Shown here piece after piece: positions 11,943-24,581 of a stretch of 64,000 bases of DNA. Each line of letters opens with the position of its first letter. Position 1 is the stretch's first letter. The position numbers were made by a program, and so were the translations under genes. Under the pieces are notes generated by a model. The model had not been told where the DNA came from, searched no databases, and was given only the letters and a program-made list of their open reading frames with translations. Source of the stretch: Calendula officinalis (Eukaryota > Streptophyta > Magnoliopsida > Asterales > Asteraceae); contig OY970833.1 of the NCBI GenBank assembly GCA_963853835.1, positions 13,478,474 to 13,542,473 of the forward strand, given 5' to 3'.

Positions 11943-13358
11943 AATAGGTGTCCATAACCCATAACCATGGCCCTTGACCCACTATAACCACTAGATGTCC
12001 ATAACCCATGCCCATGGCCCTTAAACCTTTATAGCCACCAGCCATGACCAATAAGTAATAGGTGTCCATAACACATACCCATGACCCTTGAACCATTAAA
12101 ACCACTAGATCTCCAAAACTCGTAACGACAGCCCTTGAACCGTTATAACTACTAGCCATGAGCAATAGTCAATAGAGATCCATGTTACAAGTAATAGGTG
12201 TCCATAACCCATAACCATGGCCCTTGAACCATTATAACCACTAGATGTCCATAACTCATACCTATGGCCCTTGAACCATTTTACCTACTAGCCATGACCA
12301 ATAACCTATAGATATCCATTGTACAAGTAATAGGTCTCCATAACCCATAACCATGGCCCTTGAACCATTATAACCACTAGATGTCCATAACTCATATCGA
12401 TGGCCCTTGAACCATTATAACCACTAGATGTCCATAACTCATACCGATGGCCCTTGATCCATTATAACTACTAGCCATGACCAATAGCCTATAGATATCC
12501 ATTTTAAAAGTAATAGGTGTCCATTACCCATAACCATGGCTCCTGAACCATAATAACCACTAGATGTCCATAACTCATATCGATGGCATTTGAACCATTA
12601 TAACTACTAGCCATGACCAATAGCCTATTGATATCCATGTCACAAATAATAGGTGTCCATAACAAATAACAATGGCTCTTGAACCATTATTACCACTAGC
12701 CTGTAGATGGCCATTTTACAAGAGATAGGTGTCCATAACCCATAACCATGGCCCTTGAACCATTATAACCACTAATGTCCATAACTCATATCGATGGACC
12801 TTGAACCATTATAACTACTAGCCATGACCAATAGCCTATAGATATCCATTTTACAAGTAATAGGTGTCCATAACTCATACCTATGGCCCTTGAACCATTA
12901 GAACCAATAGATATCCATAACTCATACCGATGGCCCTATAACCATTATAAGCACTAGCCATGTAGCCTACGGATATCCATTTTACAAGTAATAGGTGTCC
13001 ATAACCCGTAACCATGGCCCTTGAACCATTATAACCACTAGATGTCCATAACACATACCGATGGCCCTCGAACCATTTTAACTACTAGCCATGACCTATA
13101 ACCCATAACCACGGCCCTTGAACCATTATAACTACTAGATGTCCATAACTCATACTGATGGCCCTTGAACAATTTTAACTACTAGCCATGACCAATAGCC
13201 TATAGATATCCATTTTACAAGTAATAGGTGTCCATAACTCACACCCGTGGCCCTTGAACCATTATAACCACTAGATGTCCATAACTCATACCGATGGCCT
13301 TTGAACCATTATAACTACTAGCCTTGACCAATAACCTATAGACAATAATTTTAGAAGT
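11943..13358 (+). repeat. Beta HOR unit 4 (1416 bp), dimer half
   Basis: This is a complete unit of the common subtype. Its b9 opens with AACCCGTAACC (near 13004), a variant shared with unit 6 but not with units 5 or 7. It carries CATATCGATGGCCC in b4 near 12394, which I did not see in its sisters. Confidence 0.92.
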
Positions 13359-14774
13359 AATAGGTGTCCATAACCCATAACCATGGCCCTTGACCCACTA
13401 TAACCACTAGATGTCCATAACCCATGCCCATGGCCCTTAAACCTTTATAGCCACCAGCCATGACCAATAAGTAATAGGTGTCCATAACACATACCCATGA
13501 CCCTTGAACCATTAAAACCACTAGATCTCCAAAACTCGTAACGACAGCCCTTGAACCGTTATAACTACTAGCCATGAGCAATAGTCAATAGAGATCCATG
13601 TTACAAGTAATAGGTGTTCATAACCCATAACCATGGCCCTTGAACCATTATAACCACTAGATGTCCATAACTCATACCTATGGCCCTTGAACCATTTTAC
13701 CTACTAGCCATGACCAATAACCTATAGATATCCATTGTACAAGTAATAGGTCTCCATAACCCATAACCATGGCCCTTGAACCATTATAACCACTAGATGT
13801 CCATAACTCATACCGATGGCCCTTGAACCATTATAACCACTAGATGTCCATAACTCATACCGATGGCCCTTGATCCATTATAACTACTAGCCATGACCAA
13901 TAGCCTATAGATATCCATTTTAAAAGTAATAGGTGTCCATTACCCATAACCATGGCTCCTGAACCATAATAACAACTAGATGTCCATAACTCATATCGAT
14001 GGCATTTGAACCATTATAACTACTAGCCATGACCAATAGCCTATTGATATCCATGTCACAAATAATAGGTGTCCATAACAAATAACAATGGCTCTTGAAC
14101 CATTATTACCACTAGCCTGTAGATGGCCATTTTACAAGAGATAGGTGTCCATAACCCATAACCATGGCCCTTGAACCATTATAACCACTAATGTCCATAA
14201 CTCATATCGATGGACCTTGAACCATTATAACTACTAGCCATGACCAATAGCCTATAGATATCCATTTTACAAGTAATAGGTGTCCATAACTCATACCTAT
14301 GGCCCTTGAACCATTAGAACCAATAGATATCCATAACTCATACCGATGGCCCTATAACCATTATAAGCACTAGCCATGTAGCCTACGGATATCCATTTTA
14401 CAAGTAATAGGTGTCCATAACCCATAACCATGGCCCTTGAACCATTATAACCACTAGATGTCCATAACACATACCGATGGCCCTCGAACCATTTTAACTA
14501 CTAGCCATGACATATAACCCATAACCACGGCCCTTGAACCATATTAACTACTAGATGTCCATAACTCATACTGATGGCCCTTGAACAATTTTAACTACTA
14601 GCCATGACCAATAGCCTATAGATATCCATTTTACAAGTAATAGGTGTCCATAACTCACACCCGTGGCCCTTGAACCATTATAACCACTAGATGTCCATAA
14701 CTCATACCGATGGCCTTTGAACCATTATAACTACTAGCCTTGACCAATAACCTATAGACAATAATTTTAGAAGT
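13359..14774 (+). repeat. Beta HOR unit 5 (1416 bp), reference decomposition
   Basis: Monomer starts are 13359 (b1, 114 bp), 13473 (b2), 13609 (b3), 13745 (b4, 183 bp), 13928 (b5), 14064 (b6, 76 bp), 14140 (b7, 135 bp), 14275 (b8, 131 bp), 14406 (b9, 233 bp) and 14639 (b10), for a total of 1416. Variants shared only with unit 7 are GGTGTTCATAACC opening b3, AATAACAACTAG in b5 and CCATATTAACTAC in b9. Confidence 0.94.
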
Positions 14775-16190
14775 AATAGGTGTCCATAACCCATAACCAT
14801 GGCCCTTGACCCACTATAACCACTAGATGTCCATAACCCATGCCCATGGCCCTTAAACCTTTATAGCCACCAGCCATGACCAATAAGTAATAGGTGTCCA
14901 TAACACATACCCATGACCCTTGAACCATTAAAACCACTAGATCTCCAAAACTCGTAACGACAGCCCTTGAACCGTTATAACTACTAGCCATGAGCAATAG
15001 TCAATAGAGATCCATGTTACAAGTAATAGGTGTCCATAACCCATAACCATGGCCCTTGAACCATTATAACCACTAGATGTCCATAACTCATACCTATGGC
15101 CCTTGAACCATTTTACCTACTAGCCATGACCAATAACCTATAGATATCCATTGTACAAGTAATAGGTCTCCATAACCCATAACCATGGCCCTTGAACCAT
15201 TATAACCACTAGATGTCCATAACTCATACCGATGGCCCTTGAACCATTATAACCACTAGATGTCCATAACTCATACCGATGGCCCTTGATCCATTATAAC
15301 TACTAGCCATGACCAATAGCCTATAGATATCCATTTTAAAAGTAATAGGTGTCCATTACCCATAACCATGGCTCCTGAACCATAATAACCACTAGATGTC
15401 CATAACTCATATCGATGGCATTTGAACCATTATAACTACTAGCCATGACCAATAGCCTATTGATATCCATGTCACAAATAATAGGTGTCCATAACAAATA
15501 ACAATGGCTCTTGAACCATTATTACCACTAGCCTGTAGATGGCCATTTTACAAGAGATAGGTGTCCATAACCCATAACCATGGCCCTTGAACCATTATAA
15601 CCACTAATGTCCATAACTCATATCGATGGACCTTGAACCATTATAACTACTAGCCATGACCAATAGCCTATAGATATCCATTTTACAAGTAATAGGTGTC
15701 CATAACTCATACCTATGGCCCTTGAACCATTAGAACCAATAGATATCCATAACTCATACCGATGGCCCTATAACCATTATAAGCACTAGCCATGTAGCCT
15801 ACGGATATCCATTTTACAAGTAATAGGTGTCCATAACCCGTAACCATGGCCCTTGAACCATTATAACCACTAGATGTCCATAACACATACCGATGGCCCT
15901 CGAACCATTTTAACTACTAGCCATGACCTATAACCCATAACCACGGCCCTTGAACCATTATAACTACTAGATGTCCATAACTCATACTGATGGCCCTTGA
16001 ACAATTTTAACTACTAGCCATGACCAATAGCCTATAGATATCCATTTTACAAGTAATAGGTGTCCATAACTCACACCCGTGGCCCTTGAACCATTATAAC
16101 CACTAGATGTCCATAACTCATACCGATGGCCTTTGAACCATTATAACTACTAGCCTTGACCAATAACCTATAGACAATAATTTTAGAAGT
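14775..16190 (+). repeat. Beta HOR unit 6 (1416 bp), dimer half
   Basis: This unit matches unit 4 rather than its neighbours by sharing AACCCGTAACC in b9 (near 15837) and GACCTATAACCC. It opens the second copy of a 2832-bp dimer. Confidence 0.92.
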
Positions 16191-17606
16191 AATAGGTGTC
16201 CATAACCCATAACCATGGCCCTTGACCCACTATAACCACTAGATGTCCATAACCCATGCCCATGGCCCTTAAACCTTTATAGCCACCAGCCATGACCAAT
16301 AAGTAATAGGTGTCCATAACACATACCCATGACCCTTGAACCATTAAAACCACTAGATCTCCAAAACTCGTAACGACAGCCCTTGAACCGTTATAACTAC
16401 TAGCCATGAGCAATAGTCAATAGAGATCCATGTTACAAGTAATAGGTGTTCATAACCCATAACCATGGCCCTTGAACCATTATAACCACTAGATGTCCAT
16501 AACTCATACCTATGGCCCTTGAACCATTTTACCTACTAGCCATGACCAATAACCTATAGATATCCATTGTACAAGTAATATGTCTCCATAACCCATAACC
16601 ATGGCCCTTGAACCATTATAACCACTAGATGTCCATAACTCATACCGATGGCCCTTGAACCATTATAACCACTAGATGTCCATAACTCATACCGATGGCC
16701 CTTGATCCATTATAACTACTAGCCATGACCAATAGCCTATAGATATCCATTTTAAAAGTAATAGGTGTCCATTACCCATAACCATGGCTCCTGAACCATA
16801 ATAACAACTAGATGTCCATAACTCATATCGATGGCATTTGAACCATTATAACTACTAGCCATGACCAATAGCCTATTGATATCCATGTCACAAATAATAG
16901 GTGTCCATAACAAATAACAATGGCTCTTGAACCATTATTACCACTAGCCTGTAGATGGCCATTTTACAAGAGATAGGTGTCCATAACCCATAACCATGGC
17001 CCTTGAACCATTATAACCACTAATGTCCATAACTCATATCGATGGACCTTGAACCATTATAACTACTAGCCATGACCAATAGCCTATAGATATCCATTTT
17101 ACAAGTAATAGGTGTCCATAACTCATACCTATGGCCCTTGAACCATTAGAACCAATAGATATCCATAACTCATACCGATGGCCCTATAACCATTATAAGC
17201 ACTAGCCATGTAGCCTAAGGATATCCATTTTACAAGTAATAGGTGTCCATAACCCATAACCATGGCCCTTGAACCATTATAACCACTAGATGTCCATAAC
17301 ACATACCGATGGCCCTCGAACCATTTTAACTACTAGCCATGACATATAACCCATAACCACGGCCCTTGAACCATATTAACTACTAGATGTCCATAACTCA
17401 TAATGATGGCCCTTGAACAATTTTAACTACTAGCCATGACCAATAGCCTATAGATATCCATTTTACAAGTAATAGGTGTCCATAACTCACACCCGTGGCC
17501 CTTGAACCATTATAACCACTAGATGTCCATAACTCATACCGATGGCCTTTGAACCATTATAACTACTAGCCTTGACCAATAACCTATAGACAATAATTTT
17601 AGAAGT
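16191..17606 (+). repeat. Beta HOR unit 7 (1416 bp), dimer half
   Basis: This unit matches unit 5 (GTGTTCATAACC, AATAACAACTAG, CCATATTAAC). New changes are AATATGTCTCC near 16578, CTAAGG near 17216 and CATAATGATGG near 17400. These postdate the dimer duplication. Confidence 0.92.
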
Positions 17607-19022
17607 AATAGGTGTCCATAACCCATAACCATGGCCCTTGACCCACTATAACCACTAGATGTCCATAACCCATGCCCATGGCCCTTAAACCTTTATAGCC
17701 ACCAGCCATGACCAATAAGTAATAGGTGTCCATAACACATACCCATGACCCTTGAACCATTAAAACCACTAGATCTCCAAAACTCGTAACGACAGCCCTT
17801 GAACCGTTATAACTACTAGCCATGAGCAATAGTCAATAGAGATCCATGTTACAAGTAATAGGTGTCCATAACCCATAACCATGGCCCTTGAACCATTATA
17901 ACCACTAGATGTCCATAACTCATACCTATGGCCCTTGAACCATTTTACCTACTAGCCATGACCAATAACCTATAGATATCCATTGTACAAGTAATAGGTC
18001 TCCATAACCCATAACCATGGCCCTTGAACCATTATAACCACTAGATGTCCATAACTCATACCGATGGCCCTTGAACCATTATAACCACTAGATGTCCATA
18101 ACTCATACCGATGGCCCTTGATCCATTATAACTACTAGCCATGACCAATAGCCTATAGATATCCATTTTAAAAGTAATAGGTGTCCATTACCCATAACCA
18201 TGGCTCCTGAACCATAATAACCACTAGATGTCCATAACTCATATCGATGGCATTTGAACCATTATAACTACTAGCCATGACCAATAGCCTATTGATATCC
18301 ATGTCACAAATAATAGGTGTCCATAACAAATAACAATGGCTCTTGAACCATTATTACCACTAGCCTGTAGATGGCCATTTTACAAGAGATAGGTGTCCAT
18401 AACCCATAACCATGGCCCTTGAACCATTATAACCACTAATGTCCATAACTCATATCGATGGACCTTGAACCATTATAACTACTAGCCATGACCAATAGCC
18501 TATAGATATCCATTTTACAAGTAATAGGTGTCCATAACTCATACCTATGGCCCTTGAACCATTAGAACCAATAGATATCCATAACTCATACCGATGGCCC
18601 TATAACCATTATAAGCACTAGCCATGTAGCCTACGGATATCCATTTTACAAGTAATAGGTGTCCATAACCCATAACCATGGCCCTTGAACCATTATAACC
18701 ACTAGATGTCCATAACACATACCGATGGCCCTCGAACCATTTTAACCACTAGCCATGACCTATAACCCATAACCACGGCCCTTGAACCATTATAACTACT
18801 AGATGTCCATAACTCATACTGATGGCCCTTGAACAATTTTAACTACTAGCCATGACCAATAGCCTATAGATATCCATTTTACAAGTAATAGATGTCCATA
18901 ACTCACACCCGTGGCCCTTGAACCATTATAACCACTAGATGTCCATAAATCATACCGACGGCCTTTGAACCATTATAACTACAAGCCTTGACCAATAACC
19001 TATAGACAATAATTTTAGAAGT
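17607..19022 (+). repeat. Beta HOR unit 8 (1416 bp), subtype switch
   Basis: It begins as the common subtype (CGTAACGAC in b2) but its b10 has the rarer-subtype variants AAATCATACCGACGG and TACAAGCC. The changeover between subtypes therefore lies inside this unit, between about 17.8 and 18.9 kb. Confidence 0.88.
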
Positions 19023-20438
19023 AATAGGTGTCCATAACCCATAACCATGGCCCTTGACCCACTATAACCACTAGATGTCCATAACCCATGCCCATGGCCC
19101 TTAAACCTTTATAGCCACCAGCCATGACCAATATGTAATAGGTGTCCATAACACATACCCATGACCCTTGAACCATTAAAACCACTAGATCTCCAAAACT
19201 CATAACGACAGCCCTTGAACCGTTATAACTACTAGCCATGAGCAATAGTCAATAGAGATCCATGTTACAAGTAATAGGTGTCCATAACCCATAACCATGG
19301 CCCTTGAACCATTATAACCACTAGATGTCCATAACTCATACCTATGGCCCTTGAACCATTTTACCTACTAGCCATGACCAATAACCTATAGATATCCATT
19401 GTACAAGTAATAGGTGTCCATAACCCATAACCATGGCCCTTGAACCATTATAACCACTAGATGTCCATAACTCATACCGATGGCCCTTGAACCATTATAA
19501 CCACTAGATGTCCATAACTCATACCGATGGCCCTTGATCCATTATAGCTACTAGCCATGACCAATAGCCTATAGATATCCATTTTAAAAGTAATAGGTGT
19601 CCATTACCCATAACCATGGCTCCTGAACCATAATAACCACTAGATGTCCATAACTCATATCGATGGCATTTGAACCATTATAACTACTAGCCATGACCAA
19701 TAGCCTATTGATATCCATGTCACAAATAATAGGTGTCCATAACAAATAACAATGGCTCTTGAACCATTATTACCACTAGCCTGTAGATGGCCATTTTACA
19801 AGAGATAGGTGTCCATAACCCATAACCATGGCCCTTGAACCATTATAACCACTAATGTCCATAACTCATATCGATGGACCTTGAACCATTATAACTACTA
19901 GCCATGACCAATAGCCTATAGATATCCATTTTACAAGTAATAGGTGTCCATAACTCATACCTATGGCCCTTGAACCATTAGAACCAATAGATATCCATAA
20001 CTCATACCGATGGCCCTATAACCATTATAAGCACTAGCCATGTAGCCTACGGATATCCATTTTACAAGTAATAGGTGTCCATAACCCATAACCATGGCCC
20101 TTGAACCATTATAACCACTAGATGTCCATAACACATACCGATGGCCCTCGAACCATTTTAACTACTAGCCATGACCTATAACCCATAACCACGGCCCTTG
20201 AACCATTATAACTACTAGATGTCCATAACTCATACTGATGGCCCTTGAACAATTTTAACTACTAGCCATGACCAATAGCCTATAGATATCCATTTTACAA
20301 GTAATAGGTGTCCATAACTCACACCCGTGGCCCTTGAACCATTATAACCACTAGATGTCCATAAATCATACCGACGGCCTTTGAACCATTATAACTACAA
20401 GCCTTGACCAATAACCTATAGACAATAATTTTAGAAGT
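19023..20438 (+). repeat. Beta HOR unit 9 (1416 bp), rare subtype
   Basis: This is a full unit with CATAACGAC in b2, AATAGGTGTCC opening b4, and TATAGCTACTAG in b4. The TATAGC change is also in the next unit, so these two are recent sisters. Private variant: CCAATATGTAATAGG near 19130. Confidence 0.92.
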
Positions 20439-21423
20439 AATAGGTGTCCATAACCCATAACCATGGCCCTTGACCCACTATAACCACTAGATGTCCATAA
20501 CCCATGCCCATGGCCCTTAAACCTTTATAGCCACCAGCCATGACCAATAAGTAATAGGTGTCCATAACACATACCCATGACCCTTGAACCATTAAAACCA
20601 CTAGATCTCCAAAACTCATAACGACAGCCCTTGAACCGTTATAACTACTAGCCATGAGCAATAGTCAATAGAGATCCATGTTACAAGTAATAGGTGTCCA
20701 TAACCCATAACCATGGCCCTTGAACCATTATAACCACTAGATGTCCATAACTCATACCTATGGCCCTTGAACCATTTTACCTACTAGCCATGACCAATAA
20801 CCTATAGATATCCATTGTACAAGTAATAGGTGTCCATAACCCATAACCATGGCCCTTGAACCATTATAACCACTAGATGTCCATAACTCATACCGATGGC
20901 CCTTGAACCATTATAACCACTAGATGTCCATAACTCATACCGATGGCCCTTGATCCATTATAGCTACTAGCCATGACCAATAGCCTATAGATATCCATTT
21001 TAAAAGTAATAGGTGTCCATTACCCATAACCATGGCTCCTGAACCATAATAACCACTAGATGTCCATAACTCATATCGATGGCATTTGAACCATTATAAC
21101 TACTAGCCATGACCAATAGCCTATTGATATCCATGTCACAAATAATAGGTGTCCATAACAAATAACAATGGCTCTTGAACCATTATTACCACTAGCCTGT
21201 AGATGGCCATTTTACAAGAGATAGGTGTCCATAACCCATAACCATGGCCCTTGAACCATTATAACCACTAATGTCCATAACTCATATCGATGGACCTTGA
21301 ACCATTATAACTACTAGCCATGACCAATAGCCTATAGATATCCATTTTACAAGTAATAGGTGTCCATAACTCATACCTATGGCCCTTGAACCATTAGAAC
21401 CAATAGATATCCATTTTACAAGT
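20439..21423 (+). repeat. Beta HOR unit 10, truncated in b8
   Basis: b1-b7 are normal. b8 (21355) breaks after CCAATAGATATCC, where A should continue into CATAACTC, and instead runs into ATTTTACAAG of a C sub-repeat. This leaves a 69-bp monomer. Both parental sequences contain TAGATATCCAT, so the break lies within an 11-bp shared stretch. Confidence 0.88.
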
Positions 21424-22606
21424 AATAGGTGTCCATAACCCATAACCATGGCCCTTGAACCATTATAACCACTAGATGTCCATAACTCATACCGATGGCC
21501 TTTGAACCATTATAAGTTCTAGCCTTGACCAATAACCTATAGACAATAATTTTACAAGTAATAGGTGTCCATAACCCATAACCATGGCCCTTAACCCATT
21601 ATAACCACTAGACGTCCATAACCCATGCCCATGGCCCTTAAACCATTATACCCACCAGCCATGACCAATAAGTAATAGGTGTCCATAACACATACCCATG
21701 ACCCTTGAACCATTAAAACCACTAGATCTCCATAACTCATAACGACAGCCCCTGAACCGTTATAACTACTAGCCATGAGCAATAGTCAATAGAGATCCAT
21801 TTTACAAGTAATAGCTGTCCATAAGCCATAACCATGGCCCTTGAACCATTATAACCACTAGAGGTCCATAACTCATACCTATGGCCCTTGAACCATTTTA
21901 TCTACTAGCCATGACCAATAACCTATAGATATCCATTTTACAAGTAATAGGTGTCCATAACCCATAACCATGGCCCTTGAACCATTATAACCACTAGATG
22001 TCCATAACTCATACCGATGGCCCTTGAACCATTATAGCCACTAGATGTCCATAACTCATACCGATGGCCCTTGATCCATTACAACTACTAGCCATGACCA
22101 ATAGCCTATAGATATCCATTTAAAAAGTAATAGGTGTCCATTACCCATAACCATGGCTCCTGAACCATGATAACCACTAGATGTCCATAACTCATATCGA
22201 TGGCATTTGAACCATTATAACTACTAGCCATGACCAATAGCCTATTGATATCCATGTCACAAATAATAGGTGTCCATAACAAATAACAATGGCTCTTGAA
22301 CCATTATAACCACTAGCCTGTAGATGGCCATTTTACAAGAGATAGGTGTCCATAACCCATAACCATGGCCCTTGAACCATTATAACCACTAATGTCCATA
22401 ACTCATATCGATGGACCTTGAACCATTATAACTACTAGCCATGACCAATAGCCTATAGATATCCATTTTACAAGTAATAGGTGTCCATAACTCATACCTA
22501 TGGCCCTTGAACCATTAGAACCAATAGATATCCATAACTCATACCGATGGCCCTATAACCATTATAAGCACTAGCCATGTAGCCTACGGATATCCATTTT
22601 ACAAGT
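21424..22606 (+). repeat. Alpha/beta hybrid tract m2-m5 then b4-b8
   Basis: Monomers at 21424 (m2, with GTTCTAGCC), 21560 (m3, 114 bp), 21674 (m4) and 21810 (m5, AATAGCTGTCC) are alpha type. From 21946 (183 bp) the order is beta: b5 22129, b6 22265, b7 22341, b8 22476. The hybrid markers ATTTAAAAAGT and ACCATGATAACC are present, as in the units near 47-55 kb. Confidence 0.88.
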
Positions 22607-22839
22607 AATAGGTGTCCATAACACGTACCCATGACCCTCGAACCATAATAACCACTAGATTTCCATAACTCATACCGATGGCCCTTGAACCATTAACAAG
22701 TAATAGATGTCCATAACCCATAACCATGGCCCTTGAACCATTATAACCACTAGATGTCCATAACTCATAACGATGGCCCTTGAACAATTTTAACTACTAG
22801 CCATGACCAATTGCCTATATCAATATCCAGTTTACAAGT
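22607..22839 (+). repeat. Hybrid-to-gamma junction, 95-bp truncated monomer
   Basis: The first monomer (22607-22701) is only 95 bp and ends GAACCATTAACAAGTAATAG. The text jumps from CCATTA of B to ACAAGTAATAG at the end of C. Its A sub-repeat has ACACGTACCC and AACCATAATAACC. The next monomer (22702-22839) is 138 bp with a 2-bp insertion (TATATCAATATCC) and already ends in the gamma-specific CCAGTTTACAAG. Confidence 0.82.
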
Positions 22840-24581
22840 AATAGGTGTCCATAACCCATAACCACTAGATGTCCATAACTCATACCGATGACCCTTGAAC
22901 CATTTTAACTACTAGCCATAACCAATAACCTATAGATATCCATTTTACAAGTAATAGGTATCCATAACCCATAACTATGGCCCTTGAACCATTATAACCA
23001 CTAGATGTCCATACCTCATACTGATGGCCCTTGAACCATTATAACTACTAGCCATGACCAATAGCCTATAGATATCCATTTTAAAAGTAGTAGGTGTGCA
23101 TAACAAATAACCATGGCTCTTGAACCATTATAACCACTAGCCATGACCAATAGCCTATAGATATCCATTTTACAAGTAATAGGTGTCCATAACCCCTAAC
23201 CATGGCTCTAGAACCATTATAACCACTAGATCTCCATAACTCATACCGATGACCCTTGAACCATTATAACTACTAGCCATGACCAATAGCCTACAGATAT
23301 CCATTTTACAAGTAATAGATGTCCATAACACATACCCATGACCCTTGAACCATTTTAACCACTAGATGTCCATAACGCATACCGATTGCCATACAACCAT
23401 TATAACTACTAGCCATGACCAATAGCCTATAGATATCCATTTTACAAGTAATAGGTGTCCATAACCCATAACCATCACCCTTGAACCATCATAACCACTA
23501 GATGTCCATAACTCATCCCGATGACCCTTGAACCATTATAACTACTAGCCATCACCAATAGCCTATTGATATGCCTTTTACAAGTAATAGGTGCCCATAA
23601 CCCAAAACCATGGCACTTGAACCATTATAACCACTAGATGTCCATAACTCATACCGATGGCCCTTGAACCATTTTAACGACTAGCCATGACCAATAGGCT
23701 ATAGATATCCATTTTACGAGTAATAGGTGTCCATAACCCATAGCCATGGCCCTTGAACCATTATAACCACTAGATGTCCATAACTCATACCGATGACCCT
23801 TGAACCATTATAACCACTGGCCATGACCAATAGCCTATTGATATGCCTTTTTCAAGTAATAGGTGCCCATAACCCAAAACCATGGCACTTGAACCATTAT
23901 AACCACTAGATCTCCATAACTCATACCGATGGCCCTCGAACCATTTTAACTACTAGCCATGACCAATAGCCTATAGATATCCATTTTACAAGAAATAGGT
24001 GTCCATAACCCTTAACCATGGCCCTTGAACCATTATAACCACTAGATGTCCATAACTCATAACGATGGCCCTTGAACAATTTTAACTACTAGCCATGACC
24101 AATAGCCTATAGATATCCATTTTACAAGTAATAGGTGTCCATAACTCATACCCATGGCCATTGAACCATTATAACCACTAGATGTCCATAACTCATACCG
24201 ATGGCCTTTGAACCATTATAACTAGATATCCATAACTCATACCGATGAACCTTGAACCATTATAACTACTAGTCATGACCAATCGCCTATAGATATCCAT
24301 CTGACAAGTAATGGGTTTCCATAACCCATAACTATTGCCCTTGAACCATTATATCGACTAGATGTCCATAACCCATACCCATGGACCTTGAACCATTATA
24401 ACCACTAGCCATGACCAATAGCCTATAGACGGCCATTTTACAAGTAATAGTTGTACATAACCCATACCAATGACCCTTGAACCATTATAACCACTAGATG
24501 TCCATAACGCATACCGATGGCCCTTGAACCATTATAACTACTAGCCATGACCAATTGCCTATAGATATCCAGTTTACAAGT
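22840..24581 (+). repeat. Gamma HOR unit 1 (1742 bp, lacks g3)
   Basis: The unit opens with the 23-bp-shortened A (ATAACCCATAACCACTAG) of g1. After g2 (22953) it passes straight to g4 (23089, AGTAGGTGTGCATAAC) through TTAAAAGTAGTAGG. The 136-bp g3 monomer present in all later units is missing. All other gamma monomers are present. Confidence 0.9.

Noticed and set aside
14064..14140. Short palindromes (CCATGG, GATATC, ATGGCCAT, GGATATCC) as protein sites or hairpins
   Set aside because: They are 6-8 bp, have no loop-separated arms, and follow from the consensus text. They are useful as restriction landmarks but do not support a functional call.
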